Shown piece by piece: positions 15,579 to 23,482 of a DNA stretch of 32,877 bases (positions are counted from its first letter, which is position 1; the number at the start of each line of letters is the position of its first letter). The notes below the pieces were generated by a model. It was not told the DNA's origin. It did no database searches and saw nothing but the letters and a program-made list of their open reading frames with translations. The position numbers were made by a program, and so were the translations under genes. This DNA comes from Myxococcota bacterium (GTDB taxonomy: Bacteria; Myxococcota_A; UBA796; UBA2385), in contig JAKLKF010000081.1 in the NCBI GenBank assembly GCA_023150805.1, forward strand, positions 1 through 32,877, written 5' to 3'.

Positions 15579-15946
15579 GCCTTGGCGCCCTGGTCGGCGG
15601 CGGCGCGAGCCTGGGCCACGACGGTCGCGAAGGCGGCCGGGTCGTGGATGGCCAGCTCGGAGAGCTGCTTGCGGTTCAGGGTGATGCCCGCCAGGTCCAG
15701 GCCGTGGATGAAGCGGCTGTAGGACAGGTCGTGGGGCATCAGGGCGGCGTTGATGCGCTGGATCCAGAGGGCGCGGAAGTGCCGCTTCTTCTGCTTGCGG
15801 CCAGCGAAGGCGTAGGAGCCCGCCTTCAGCGAGGCCTCGTGGGCCTGGCGCAGCGTGTTGTTGCGGGCGAGGTGGAAGCCCTTGGTCCGCGCGAACAGCT
15901 TCTTGACGCGGGTCTTGCGGATCTGGGCGCGCTTGATGCGGGCCAT
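15575..15946 (-). CDS. rplT: 50S ribosomal protein L20
   Basis: ATG 15946-15944 follows AAAGGAG at ideal spacing; 123 residues (family ~118). MARIKRAQIRKTRVKKLF, KGFHLARNNTLRQAHEA, RHFRALWIQRINAALMPHDL and SYSRFIHGLDLAGITLNRK are the hallmark segments. It binds 23S rRNA domain II and is needed for early 50S assembly; in several bacteria it represses its own operon. Downstream of rpmI with a 97-base gap; short G+C-rich inverted repeats just after the rpmI stop (16018-16045) might form a control structure. Confidence 0.97.
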   Translation of the reverse strand: MARIKRAQIRKTRVKKLFARTKGFHLARNNTLRQAHEASLKAGSYAFAGRKQKKRHFRALWIQRINAALMPHDLSYSRFIHGLDLAGITLNRKQLSELAIHDPAAFATVVAQARAAADQGAKA

Positions 15947-16017
15947 GGTCGACTCCTTTGGGGATCAGCCGGGTCCCAGCCTGTCGAGGCGACGGCGGTA
16001 GCGGCGGGTCGGGTGAT

Positions 16018-16045
16018 CGGGGCCCTTGCGAGCCCCGGGGGGCTC
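16018..16045. other. Alternative G+C-rich hairpins between rpmI and rplT
   Basis: CGGGGC (16018-16023) can pair with GCCCCG (16032-16037), and GAGCCC (16030-16035) with GGGCTC (16040-16045), so two overlapping hairpins compete. They sit at the end of rpmI within the 97-base rpmI-rplT spacer. They may influence rplT translation or partial termination. In such G+C-rich DNA short repeats also arise by chance. Confidence 0.3.
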
Positions 16046-16241
16046 AGCCCTGGCCGAGCAGCGCGCGCACGTGGCGGGCGTCGGCCTCGGTGAGGATGCC
16101 GTTGTGGCGGAGCTTGCGCTTGGTGCCCTTCGACATGTGCTCGTTGATGTGGCGCATCTTGGCGCGCTTGAACATCACCTTGCCGGTGCCGGTGAGGCTG
16201 AAGCGCTTCTTGGCGCCGCTGTGGGTCTTCTGCTTGGGCAT
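16044..16241 (-). CDS. rpmI: 50S ribosomal protein L35
   Basis: ATG 16241-16239 follows GGAGG; 65 residues, the standard length. MPKQKTHSGAKKRFSLTGTG is the conserved N-terminus, followed by a Lys/Arg-rich stretch (FKRAKMRHINEHMSKGTKRK) and LRHNGILTEADARHVRALLG. It is a structural component of the large subunit. It lies 23 bases after infC in the classic infC-rpmI-rplT order. Confidence 0.97.
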   Translation of the reverse strand: MPKQKTHSGAKKRFSLTGTGKVMFKRAKMRHINEHMSKGTKRKLRHNGILTEADARHVRALLGQG

Positions 16242-16264
16242 GGGAACCTCCGAGGGGGTCTCGC

Positions 16265-16822
16265 CTACGACTTCTTCTTCGGGGCGATGATCATGAACAT
16301 CTGCTTGCCCTCCATGCTGGGGGGCGTCTCGATGGCGGCCAGCTCGTCGAGGTCCTTCGCGAACTCGCGGCAGCGCTCCTCTCCGATGTCGCGGTGGGCC
16401 ATCTCGCGGCCGCGGAACCGCACGGTCACCTTGACCTTGTCGCCTTCTTCCAGGAAGCGGCGCGCGTGCTTGATCTTGACCTGGTAGTCGTGCTCGTCCG
16501 TCTTGGGGCGGAGCTTGACCTCCTTGATGGAGACGACTGCCTGGCGCTTGCGGGCCTGCGCGTCCTTCTTCTGCTTCTCGTACTTGATGCGACCGTAGTC
16601 ACCCAGGCGGCAGACCGGGGGGCGGCTGTTGGGCGCCACCTCGATGAGGTCCACGCCACGCTCCAACGCGAGCGCGATCGCGTCCTCGGTCAGGAACTCG
16701 CCAAGCTTGTTCCCCTCGTCGTCGATGACGAGGACTCGGGGGGCGCGGATCCGGTCGTTGACGCGGGGTCCAGTCTGCTCGGGCTCCTGAAGCCGGCGGC
16801 CTCTCCTGGGGGGACGGCGCAA
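16265..16822 (-). CDS. infC: Translation initiation factor IF-3
   Basis: IF-3 prevents subunit joining and checks the start codon and initiator tRNA on the 30S subunit. Both domains are clear: RVNDRIRAPRVLVIDDEGNK and IEVAPNSRPPVCRLGDYGRI (N domain), then VKLRPKTDEHDYQVKIKHAR and KVKVTVRFRGREMAHRDIGE (C domain), ending IIAPKKKS. There is no ATG or GTG ahead of the conserved N-terminus. The best start is TTG 16822-16820, with GGAG upstream, giving 185 residues. A non-AUG start fits the known habit of infC to use rare start codons for autoregulation through IF-3 itself. An AGGAG inside the frame (~16804-16808) could indicate an even rarer start further in. It is first in its operon, behind a terminator and tRNA-Val. 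Confidence 0.93.
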   Translation of the reverse strand: MRRPPRRGRRLQEPEQTGPRVNDRIRAPRVLVIDDEGNKLGEFLTEDAIALALERGVDLIEVAPNSRPPVCRLGDYGRIKYEKQKKDAQARKRQAVVSIKEVKLRPKTDEHDYQVKIKHARRFLEEGDKVKVTVRFRGREMAHRDIGEERCREFAKDLDELAAIETPPSMEGKQMFMIIAPKKKS

Positions 16823-16895
16823 ATGCTCTCCGTGGCTGCGGTTCGTGAGGGGGTCGCGCGGGCGCGACGGCGAAGGACGGGGGGGGTAGAATGAA

Positions 16896-16937
16896 CGCTC
16901 CCCGCAGCACCCCCTGGGGAGAGGTGCTGCGGGGAGC
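16896..16937 (-). terminator. 15-bp perfect hairpin after tRNA-Val
   Basis: GCTCCCCGCAGCACC and GGTGCTGCGGGGAGC pair over 15 bp around a loop of about 12 bases. On the minus strand it begins nine bases after the tRNA-Val CCA and is followed by GTTCATTCT, a modest T-rich stretch. It should end the lipB/tRNA-Val transcript and insulate infC. The infC promoter must then lie within about 75 bases (16823-16895). Confidence 0.8.
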
Positions 16938-16945
16938 GGGGAGAG

Positions 16946-17020
16946 TGGTAGGCGTGGGCGGGCTTGAACCGCCGACCCCCGCCGTGTCAGGACGGTGCTC
17001 TCCCACTGAGCTACACGCCT
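16946..17020 (-). tRNA. tRNA-Val (anticodon GAC)
   Basis: On the minus strand the gene runs from AGGCGTG to CACGCCT, discriminator A and an encoded CCA (75 bases). D arm GCTC-AGTGGGA-GAGC, anticodon stem CCGTC/GGCGG with loop CTGACAC (anticodon GAC), and T arm GGCGG-TTCAAGC-CCGCC are all well paired. It lies only 30 bases after the lipB stop, so it may be co-transcribed with that operon and then cut out, or use a promoter inside lipB. Confidence 0.96.
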
Positions 17021-17050
17021 ACAGGCCCGGCCCTCTTATTCAGGGGCGCT

Positions 17051-17731
17051 TCAGGCGTCAACACCACCTTGGAAGATCTGGTGGGGGGTCCCCGGCGACG
17101 CCGCGAGGATGGCCTGGAGCAGGGCGGGCCCCAGGCTTCGGGCGGCCGCTTCGGGCGTGGGAGCGTCGCCGAGCAGGCGGCGGACCGAGCCGACCCCGCC
17201 GTCCATGACCCCGCAGGGCGTGAAGAGGTCGTAGACCCCCAGGTCCGGGTCGAGGTTGAGCGCGAGCCCGTGCATGCTCACGCCGTGGGCCAGGTGCAGG
17301 CCGACCGCGCAGAGCTTGTCGCGGCCGGCCCAGACGCCCGGCAGCCCCGGGCGCCGCGTGGTGGCCAGGCCCAGCCCGGCCAACCAGCCGATCACGGTCT
17401 CCTCGACGAGGCCGACGAGCGCCCTCGCGCCGATCCCGCGGCTGCCCGCGTCGATCAGGATGTAGGCGACGAGCTGTCCCGGCCCGTGCCAGGTCGCCAG
17501 GCCTCCGCGCTCGGTCGCGACGATCGGCACACCATGGCGCGCGAGCCGCGCCGGGTCGAGGTCGGGCACGGGACGGCGGCCGGTGGTCACCACCGAGGTG
17601 TGCTCCAGCAGCCAGATCTCCTCGCCAGCCTTGCCGGCCAGGATGGCCTCGCGGTGGGCTCGCTGCGCGTCGAGCGCCTGGAGGTAGGGAACCGTGCCCA
17701 GCCAGCGCCAGGTCGGTGGGGACGGGATCAC
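17051..17731 (-). CDS. lipB: Octanoyltransferase (lipoate biosynthesis)
   Basis: GTG 17731-17729 overlaps the upstream stop as GTGA; 226 residues. LipB moves octanoyl groups from acyl carrier protein to lipoyl domains, the first step of lipoate synthesis. The signature ERGGLATWHGPGQLVAYILI (~74-93), GRDKLCAVGLHLAHGVSMHG (Lys139) and DLFTPCGV (Cys173) are present; Lys and Cys are the catalytic pair. VVTTGRRP matches the family's TxGR motif. It is the last protein gene of a coupled chain (dnaE, LPP20-like, AI-2E, lipB). LipA is not in the window. Confidence 0.95.
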   Translation of the reverse strand: MIPSPPTWRWLGTVPYLQALDAQRAHREAILAGKAGEEIWLLEHTSVVTTGRRPVPDLDPARLARHGVPIVATERGGLATWHGPGQLVAYILIDAGSRGIGARALVGLVEETVIGWLAGLGLATTRRPGLPGVWAGRDKLCAVGLHLAHGVSMHGLALNLDPDLGVYDLFTPCGVMDGGVGSVRRLLGDAPTPEAAARSLGPALLQAILAASPGTPHQIFQGGVDA

Positions 17732-18927
17732 CCCTGCCGCCCGTCGCGGTACACCGCGCTGCCGCGGTACAGGTCCAGCCACTCGGCTCCCAGCACCGAC
17801 AAGGTCGCGGTGATGGGGATCGCCAGCAGCATCCCCCAGATGCCCAGCAGGCTGCCGCCCACCAGCAGGGCGATGATCACGACCAGCGGGTGCAGGCCGA
17901 CCTTGTCGCCCACGATCTTGGGCGTGAGCAGGTAGCCCTCCAGCGCCTGGGCCCCGCCGAAGACCAGCGCCACCCACAGCAGGTGCACGTCGATGCCGTA
18001 CTCGACGACAGCCAGCAGGGAGGCGAGCACCACGCCGACCAGGGTCCCCAGGTAGGGCACGATGAACAGGGCGCCCGCCAGCATCCCGACCGTGAAGGGC
18101 AGGTCGATGCCCGCGATCCACAGGCCCAGGCTGTAGATGACACCCAGGGCGGCGCAGACCGTGAGCTGGCCGCGCACGAAGGCCGCCAGGCGCCCGTCGA
18201 CCTCGCGTGCCACCCGCTCCACGCGGGGCCGCAGCGTCGGCGGGATCAGGTCGTGCAGCATGGCGATCAGCCGGTCCCAGTCGCGCAGCAGGTAGAAGGC
18301 GAACAGCGGCAGCAGGGTCAGGTTGAGGATGGCCGAGATGAGCCCCATCCCCTGGGTGAACAGGCCCTGGAACACCTTGGTCGCCGTCGCCTGGACCCGG
18401 GGCAGGCCCTCCTCGATGAGCTGGGGGACCTGGGCCTGCAGCTCGGTCAGGTCGAGCGGGACCGAGCGGCCGGTCAGCTCCTCGACCTTGGCGGCCAGCG
18501 GCAGCACCCGCTGGTCGATGGTGGAGAAGAAGTCGGCCAGGAGCACCCCGATCTCGCCGAGCTTGCGGACGAAGGGCGGCACCATCAGCAGGGTGACCAC
18601 CGCGCCGGCCAGGACCCCGGCCACCAGCAGGGCGCCGATGCCCAGCTCCCGGGACATGCCGCGCCGCTCGAAGCGGTCGACCAGGGGGTCGAGCACGTAG
18701 GCGATCGCCGCAGCGGCGACCAGGATGGCCAGCACCGGCCAGAGCAGCCAGAGCAGCAGGCCGCCGATGACGGCGAAGCCCGCGCCCCAAGCGAGGCGGC
18801 GAGGCCAGGGGCCGGCGGGGGCGGGGGGCGGCGCGGCGCCCACCGGGATCGACAGGGGCGCTGGACGGGCCAGCCGCGCCCTGCTCCGGGGCGCTCCCGC
18901 CAGGCTGGTCCCGCGGCGACGGATCAC
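17728..18927 (-). CDS. AI-2E / PerM family membrane transporter
   Basis: GTG 18927-18925 overlaps the upstream stop as GTGA; 399 residues. After a Pro- and Arg-rich cytoplasmic N-terminus (~1-44) there are about eight hydrophobic helices: a first pair at ~45-80, one at ~92-112, a soluble segment with LTELQAQVPQLIEEGLP, then ILNLTLLPLFAFYLLRDWDR (the family's hallmark YLLRD), and a C-terminal group including GVIYSLGLWIAGIDLPFTVG, VPYLGTLVGVVLASLLAVVE and HPLVVIIALLVGGSLLGIWG. The family includes TqsA (AI-2 export) and PerM; most members have no proven substrate, and proton/sodium antiport has been reported for some. Inner membrane. Confidence 0.9.
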   Translation of the reverse strand: MIRRRGTSLAGAPRSRARLARPAPLSIPVGAAPPPAPAGPWPRRLAWGAGFAVIGGLLLWLLWPVLAILVAAAAIAYVLDPLVDRFERRGMSRELGIGALLVAGVLAGAVVTLLMVPPFVRKLGEIGVLLADFFSTIDQRVLPLAAKVEELTGRSVPLDLTELQAQVPQLIEEGLPRVQATATKVFQGLFTQGMGLISAILNLTLLPLFAFYLLRDWDRLIAMLHDLIPPTLRPRVERVAREVDGRLAAFVRGQLTVCAALGVIYSLGLWIAGIDLPFTVGMLAGALFIVPYLGTLVGVVLASLLAVVEYGIDVHLLWVALVFGGAQALEGYLLTPKIVGDKVGLHPLVVIIALLVGGSLLGIWGMLLAIPITATLSVLGAEWLDLYRGSAVYRDGRQG

Positions 18928-19721
18928 GGGCCCACCACGACCACCACGCGCCCGCGGGCGGCGATGGTCGGCAGGTCGGGATCGACCTCGAGCCGGCGCG
19001 CGGTCGCCGGGTCCAGGACCAGCTCTCCCCCTCCCACGACCGACACGGCGCGCACGAGGTGGGGGTGGTCACCGGCGCGCTCTGCGGCGCGCGTGTCGGC
19101 GGGGTCCGTGACGTAGACCACTGGCGCGGCGAGCTCGAAGGCGGCCTCCGTCAGGCGCTGGGCGCCGAAGAGGACCGTGCCGGTGGGACCGGTCACCCGC
19201 GGGGCCAGGCAGGGCTCGAAGGGCAGTCCCCTGGCGTCCACCACCAGGCCGGTCCTCTCGCCCGGGCCGGCGGGGGGCGCCTCCTGGGCGGCGAGGGAGC
19301 GGAGCGCGGGCCGGAGCCATCGCTGCAGGTCCAGCTCGGCCAGCATCTCGACGGTGCCCCCGTCGTGGTAACGGGTCTCGACCACCCTCCAGTCGTCGAC
19401 GGTGTCCTCCAGCCGCCGCGGCAGGTCCCCGTCGGCGGACATCAGGTCGATGGCCAGCGTGTCCGGGGTCACCCGCACGCGCTGCGCCAGGCGCTCCACC
19501 CGGGGCCCCAGGCGGTCCAGCGCGTCCTGCTCCTGCACCCGCCGGTCCATCCAGGCCCCGACGCGCAGGTCGCTCTGGGCCTGCGCCTCGAGCACCAGGC
19601 GGCTCCAGTCGATGCGGCCGTCCGGCAGCGACTCGACCACGGGGTCCTGCGTGGCGGCGCGCGCCGTCGGTGCCCACAGCATCCAGCCGACCATGCAGGC
19701 CCGCAGCGTCCGGTCGGTCAT
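18924..19721 (-). CDS. LPP20-like exported protein
   Basis: ATG 19721-19719 overlaps the dnaE stop as ATGA; 265 residues. The N-terminus MTDRTLRACMVGWMLWAPTA with RAA following looks like a signal peptide with an A-x-A site. The C-terminal half has TGLVVDARGLPFEPCLAPRV, VLFGAQR and VVVVVGP. The VDARGLPFxPxLAPRV pattern is common in envelope proteins of former Deltaproteobacteria annotated as LPP20-like or unknown. A first half with LVLEAQAQSDLRVG and RLAQRVRVTPDTLAID is helical. Function unknown. Coupling to dnaE is probably coincidental packing. Confidence 0.75.
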   Translation of the reverse strand: MTDRTLRACMVGWMLWAPTARAATQDPVVESLPDGRIDWSRLVLEAQAQSDLRVGAWMDRRVQEQDALDRLGPRVERLAQRVRVTPDTLAIDLMSADGDLPRRLEDTVDDWRVVETRYHDGGTVEMLAELDLQRWLRPALRSLAAQEAPPAGPGERTGLVVDARGLPFEPCLAPRVTGPTGTVLFGAQRLTEAAFELAAPVVYVTDPADTRAAERAGDHPHLVRAVSVVGGGELVLDPATARRLEVDPDLPTIAARGRVVVVVGP

Positions 19722-22700
19722 CGCAGCTCCACGGCGTCGGTGCGCCGGAACAGGCTCTCCATGCCCTGCATGAAGGCCTCGTCGGGGACCACCGTCGCCT
19801 CCAGCGCGTAGGTGGCCCGCGCGTGGCCGGGCCGGCGCACGTGCAACCGCACGGGGCAGCGGCCCTGGCTCTCGGTGAGCAGGCCGCGCAGCGCCTGGAC
19901 GCGGTCCTCGCCCAGCTCGTCGTCGAGCACGTGCAGGTGGACCTCGCGGGTGCGCCGGATCCGCACGTCGGAGAGGATCTCCGCGCTCTCGGCCAGGATC
20001 TTCGCGCCCTCGGCCGTGCGCTCTAGCTTGCCGCGCAGGAGCAGCGGCTGCTCGCTGACCAGCGACCTCGCGTTGGCCACGTAGACCTTCGGGAAGAACA
20101 CGCACTCGACGCTGCCGTGCTCGTCCTCCAAGGTGGCGAAGGCCATCTTGTCGCCCTTCTTGGTCGTGATCTGGCGGAAGGCCGTCACCATCCCGGCGAC
20201 GGTCACCTCCCGGTCCCCGGTCAGGCGTTCCAGCCCCGGGATGGGGCAGGTGGTCAGCTTGCCCGCCAGGCCGCGGTACGCTTCGAGTGGGTGGCCGGTG
20301 ATGAAGAAGCCCAGCGCCTCTCGCTCCTTGCTGAGCTTGACCGCGGTCGGCCACTCACCCACGTCGGGGAGCTGCAGCCGCTTGGGCGGAGCCGCCACCA
20401 TCGCGCCGAACAGGCTGACCTGGCCGGCCGCCTTCTGTTCCTGCGTGCCCTGGGCCACCGACATCGCGCCCGGCAGCCCCTCCAGCATGGCCCGCCGCGG
20501 CAGGCCCGCCCAGTCGAAAGCGCCGCAGCAGATCAGGCTCTCCAGGACCTTCTTGTTGACCTTGCGGTAGTCGAGCTCCTCCAGGCACTCCAGGAAGCCC
20601 CGGAAGCGCCCGCCCACGCGCTGCCGCGCCTCGAGGATGGCCTCGATGGCGCCTTCCCCCACGCCCTTCACCGCCGCCAGCCCGAAGCGGATGACCTTGC
20701 GGTCGCTCCGCGGCACGTCGAAGCCGCGCACGCTCTCGTTGACGTCCGGCGGCAGCACCGAGATCCCCGCCCGCTTGCAGTCGCCGATGTAGAGCAGGAC
20801 CTTCTCGGTCTTGCCCGCGTCGATCGACATCAGCGCCGCCATGTACTCGGCGCGGTGGTGGGTCTTGAGCCAGGCCGTGAAGTAGCTGACCACCCCGTAG
20901 GCCGCCGAGTGCGACTTGTTGAAGCCGTAGCCGGCGAAGAAGTCGAGCAGGTCGAACAGCTCGTTGGCGGCCTTCTCGGTGTGGCCCAGCTGGAGCGCGC
21001 CCTCGACGAAGGTGGCGCGCTGCTTGGCCATCTCCTCGGGCTTCTTCTTGCCCATCGCCCGGCGCAGCAGGTCGGCGCCGCCCAGCGAGTAGCCGCTGTA
21101 GACCTGGGCGATCTGCATGACCTGCTCCTGGTAGACGATCGACCCGTAGGTCGACTCCAGGATCGGGGCGAGCGAGGGGTGCGGGTACTCGATCGCCTTC
21201 CGGCCGTGCTTGCAGTCGATGAAGTTGTCGACCATGCCCGAGGAGAGGGGACCCGGCCGGTACAGCGCCAGCAGCGCGATCAGGTCGTCGATGGTGGTCG
21301 GGCGCAGGCGCGTGAGCAGGTCGCGCATGCCGCTGGACTCGACCTGGAACACGCCGAGCGCGTCGCCGCGCTGCAGGAGCTGGTAGGTCGGCTCGTCGTC
21401 GTAGGGCAGGGCCGAGAGGTCGATGTGCTGGCCGGTGTTCCGCTCGACCATCGCGACCGCGTCGCGCACCTGGTCGAGCGTCTTCAGGCCCAGGAAGTCG
21501 AACTTGATGAGGCCGATGCCCTCGGCCGACTTCATCTCGTACTGCACGACCGGGCCGCCCTCGGGCCCGTCCCGGTACAGCGGGCCGTGCTCGACGATGG
21601 GCCGGTCGGCGATGACGACGCCTGCGGCGTGCACGCCGGTCTGGCGGACCATGCCCTCGACCCGGCGCGCCAGGGAGTAGACCCGCCCGACCATCGGGTC
21701 GCCCTGGACCAGGGTCTTCAGCCGCTCCTCGGCCAGCGCGGCGTCGAGCTTGATGCCCAGCTCCTCGGGCACCAGCTTGGCGATGCGGTCGGCCTGGTTG
21801 AAGTCCAGGCCCAGCACCCGCGCCACGTCCTTGAGCGCCGCCTTCGCCTGCAGCTTGCCGTAGGTGATGATCTGGCTGACCAGGGCGGTCCCGTACTTCT
21901 GGCGGACGTGCTCGATCACCTCCTCCCGCCGGTCCTGGCAGAAGTCGACGTCGATGTCGGGCATCGACACGCGCTCGGGGTTGAGGAAGCGCTCCATCAG
22001 CAGGCCGAAGCGCAGCGGGTCGATGTCGGTGATGCGCAGCGCGTAGTTGACCAGGCTGCCGGCCCCCGAGCCACGGCCCGGACCGACCGGGATCGCGTTG
22101 TCCTTGGCCCAGTTGATGAACTCGGCGACGATGAGCAGGTAGGCCGGGAAGCCCATGCCCTCGATCACCTCCAGCTCGAAGCACAGGCGCTCCCAGTACT
22201 CCTGGTGCTGGTCCTGCGGGATGCTGCGCAGCCGCAGCTTCAGGCCCTCCTGGCTGTACCACTCGAAGTAGCCGTTGATGCTGCCGGCCCCCGGGGGCTT
22301 CTCGGGGATGGCCTGGTCGGGCGAGGGCAGGCCGAAGTCCAGCGGCGGCGGGAAGGCCCGGTAGAAGTACTCCCAGTTGGCCTGCGTGTCGGCGCGGGGC
22401 GCGTGCGCCTTGTGCACCTCGGGCGGCGCGGGCGGGTCGGGATCCGGCGGGTCGGTCGCCGGAAACCAGTAGGTGTCCATCTTGAAGTCGAAGCGGCAGC
22501 GCGCTGCGATCTCGACCGTGCGATCCAGGGCCGGCCCGTCGTCGGGGAACAGCGCCCGCATCTCCTCCTCGGACTTCAGGTACTGCTGGTCGGTCGGCAG
22601 GGGCTGTCGGTCCGGCGCGTCGACGTTCTCGCCGCGGCCGATGCAGTTGAGCAGGTCCAGCGTGACGGCGTCCTCGGGCTTGAGGTAGCGCACGTCGTTG

Positions 22701-23347
22701 GTGACCACGGTCTGCAGGCCCAGCTCCGCCGCGAGCTGCCGCCCGAGCGCGTTGCACTCGGCCTGCCCGGGCAGGCCCGTGTCCTGCAGCTCCACGAACA
22801 GGTGGTCGGGGCCGAGCAGGTCGCGCAGCCGGGTCAGGTCCTGGCGAGCCTGCTCGGGCTGCCCCTGCCGCAGGGCGGCGCCGATGGGGCCCCACAGCCC
22901 GCTGGTCAGCACGATCAGGCCCTGCTTGTGGCGCTCCAGCAGGTCCCAGTCGATGCGCGGCCGGTAGTGCATGCCGTCGAAGATGGCCGTCGTGATGAGC
23001 CGGCTCAGGTTCCGGTACCCGACGGGCTCCCAGGGCAGGCCGCTGCCCTTCTTCGGCGGCGGCTCCCCCTCGACCAGGAAGACCAGGTGCCAGCCGCCGT
23101 CCGGACCCCGGGGATCGCGCTGCTCCAGGCCCGGCGGCCACATCCAGATCTCGGCCCCGAGCACCCCCTGGATGCCCTTGCCCTTGCAGTAGCCCATGAA
23201 GCCGACGCCGCCGTACAGGTTGCAGGTGTCGGTGATGGCGCAGGCGGGCTGGCCCAGCGCGGCAGCGCCGGCGGCCAGGTACTTGGGGTCGGCGGCGCCG
23301 TCCAGCAGCGAGAACTGGGTGCGGCAGTGCAGGTGGACGAAGGCCAT
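19718..23347 (-). CDS. dnaE: DNA polymerase III alpha subunit
   Basis: ATG 23347-23345, 1209 residues (E. coli 1160). It is the replicative polymerase. An N-terminal PHP domain (MAFVHLHCRTQFSLLDGAAD) is followed by palm and fingers: GPGRGSGAGSLVNYALRITD (~422-441) and PDIDVDFCQDRREEV (463-477), where Asp464, Asp466 and Asp468 give the catalytic acidic motif. FAGYGFNKSHSAAYGVVSYF is the conserved fingers segment, then the helix-hairpin-helix region (AVKGVGEGAIEAILEARQ) and the OB fold (VTVAGMVTAFRQITTKKGDK). A Pro-rich insertion (~295-355) sits between PHP and polymerase regions. Several PHP metal ligands differ from the active nuclease pattern, as is usual when a separate proofreading subunit exists. 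No polC-type exonuclease is present. Confidence 0.97.
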   Translation of the reverse strand: MAFVHLHCRTQFSLLDGAADPKYLAAGAAALGQPACAITDTCNLYGGVGFMGYCKGKGIQGVLGAEIWMWPPGLEQRDPRGPDGGWHLVFLVEGEPPPKKGSGLPWEPVGYRNLSRLITTAIFDGMHYRPRIDWDLLERHKQGLIVLTSGLWGPIGAALRQGQPEQARQDLTRLRDLLGPDHLFVELQDTGLPGQAECNALGRQLAAELGLQTVVTNDVRYLKPEDAVTLDLLNCIGRGENVDAPDRQPLPTDQQYLKSEEEMRALFPDDGPALDRTVEIAARCRFDFKMDTYWFPATDPPDPDPPAPPEVHKAHAPRADTQANWEYFYRAFPPPLDFGLPSPDQAIPEKPPGAGSINGYFEWYSQEGLKLRLRSIPQDQHQEYWERLCFELEVIEGMGFPAYLLIVAEFINWAKDNAIPVGPGRGSGAGSLVNYALRITDIDPLRFGLLMERFLNPERVSMPDIDVDFCQDRREEVIEHVRQKYGTALVSQIITYGKLQAKAALKDVARVLGLDFNQADRIAKLVPEELGIKLDAALAEERLKTLVQGDPMVGRVYSLARRVEGMVRQTGVHAAGVVIADRPIVEHGPLYRDGPEGGPVVQYEMKSAEGIGLIKFDFLGLKTLDQVRDAVAMVERNTGQHIDLSALPYDDEPTYQLLQRGDALGVFQVESSGMRDLLTRLRPTTIDDLIALLALYRPGPLSSGMVDNFIDCKHGRKAIEYPHPSLAPILESTYGSIVYQEQVMQIAQVYSGYSLGGADLLRRAMGKKKPEEMAKQRATFVEGALQLGHTEKAANELFDLLDFFAGYGFNKSHSAAYGVVSYFTAWLKTHHRAEYMAALMSIDAGKTEKVLLYIGDCKRAGISVLPPDVNESVRGFDVPRSDRKVIRFGLAAVKGVGEGAIEAILEARQRVGGRFRGFLECLEELDYRKVNKKVLESLICCGAFDWAGLPRRAMLEGLPGAMSVAQGTQEQKAAGQVSLFGAMVAAPPKRLQLPDVGEWPTAVKLSKEREALGFFITGHPLEAYRGLAGKLTTCPIPGLERLTGDREVTVAGMVTAFRQITTKKGDKMAFATLEDEHGSVECVFFPKVYVANARSLVSEQPLLLRGKLERTAEGAKILAESAEILSDVRIRRTREVHLHVLDDELGEDRVQALRGLLTESQGRCPVRLHVRRPGHARATYALEATVVPDEAFMQGMESLFRRTDAVELR

Positions 23348-23452
23348 GACCGGGCCGGGCGCCCCAGGCGGGGGCGGCAGGGGAGGGGAGGGCAGAGCCT
23401 AGCACGCGCCGTGGCGGCGAGGCGGACATCCGCTGTCCGGCTCTCTCCCCGC

Positions 23453-23476
23453 GGCGGAGGTCCCGGGGCCTCCGCC
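23453..23476 (-). terminator. Hairpin after the 2-oxoacid oxidoreductase genes
   Basis: GGCGGAGG pairs with CCTCCGCC, and the stem can extend inwards (TC with GG) around a CCGG loop. It starts seven bases after the stop of the beta-gamma gene on the minus strand and probably ends that operon. There is no T-run. Confidence 0.55.
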
Positions 23477-23482
23477 CGCCGG

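Noticed and set aside
16822..16824. ATT as the infC start codon, as in E. coli
   Set aside because: The ATT overlaps the TTG but is in a different frame from the IF-3 sequence.
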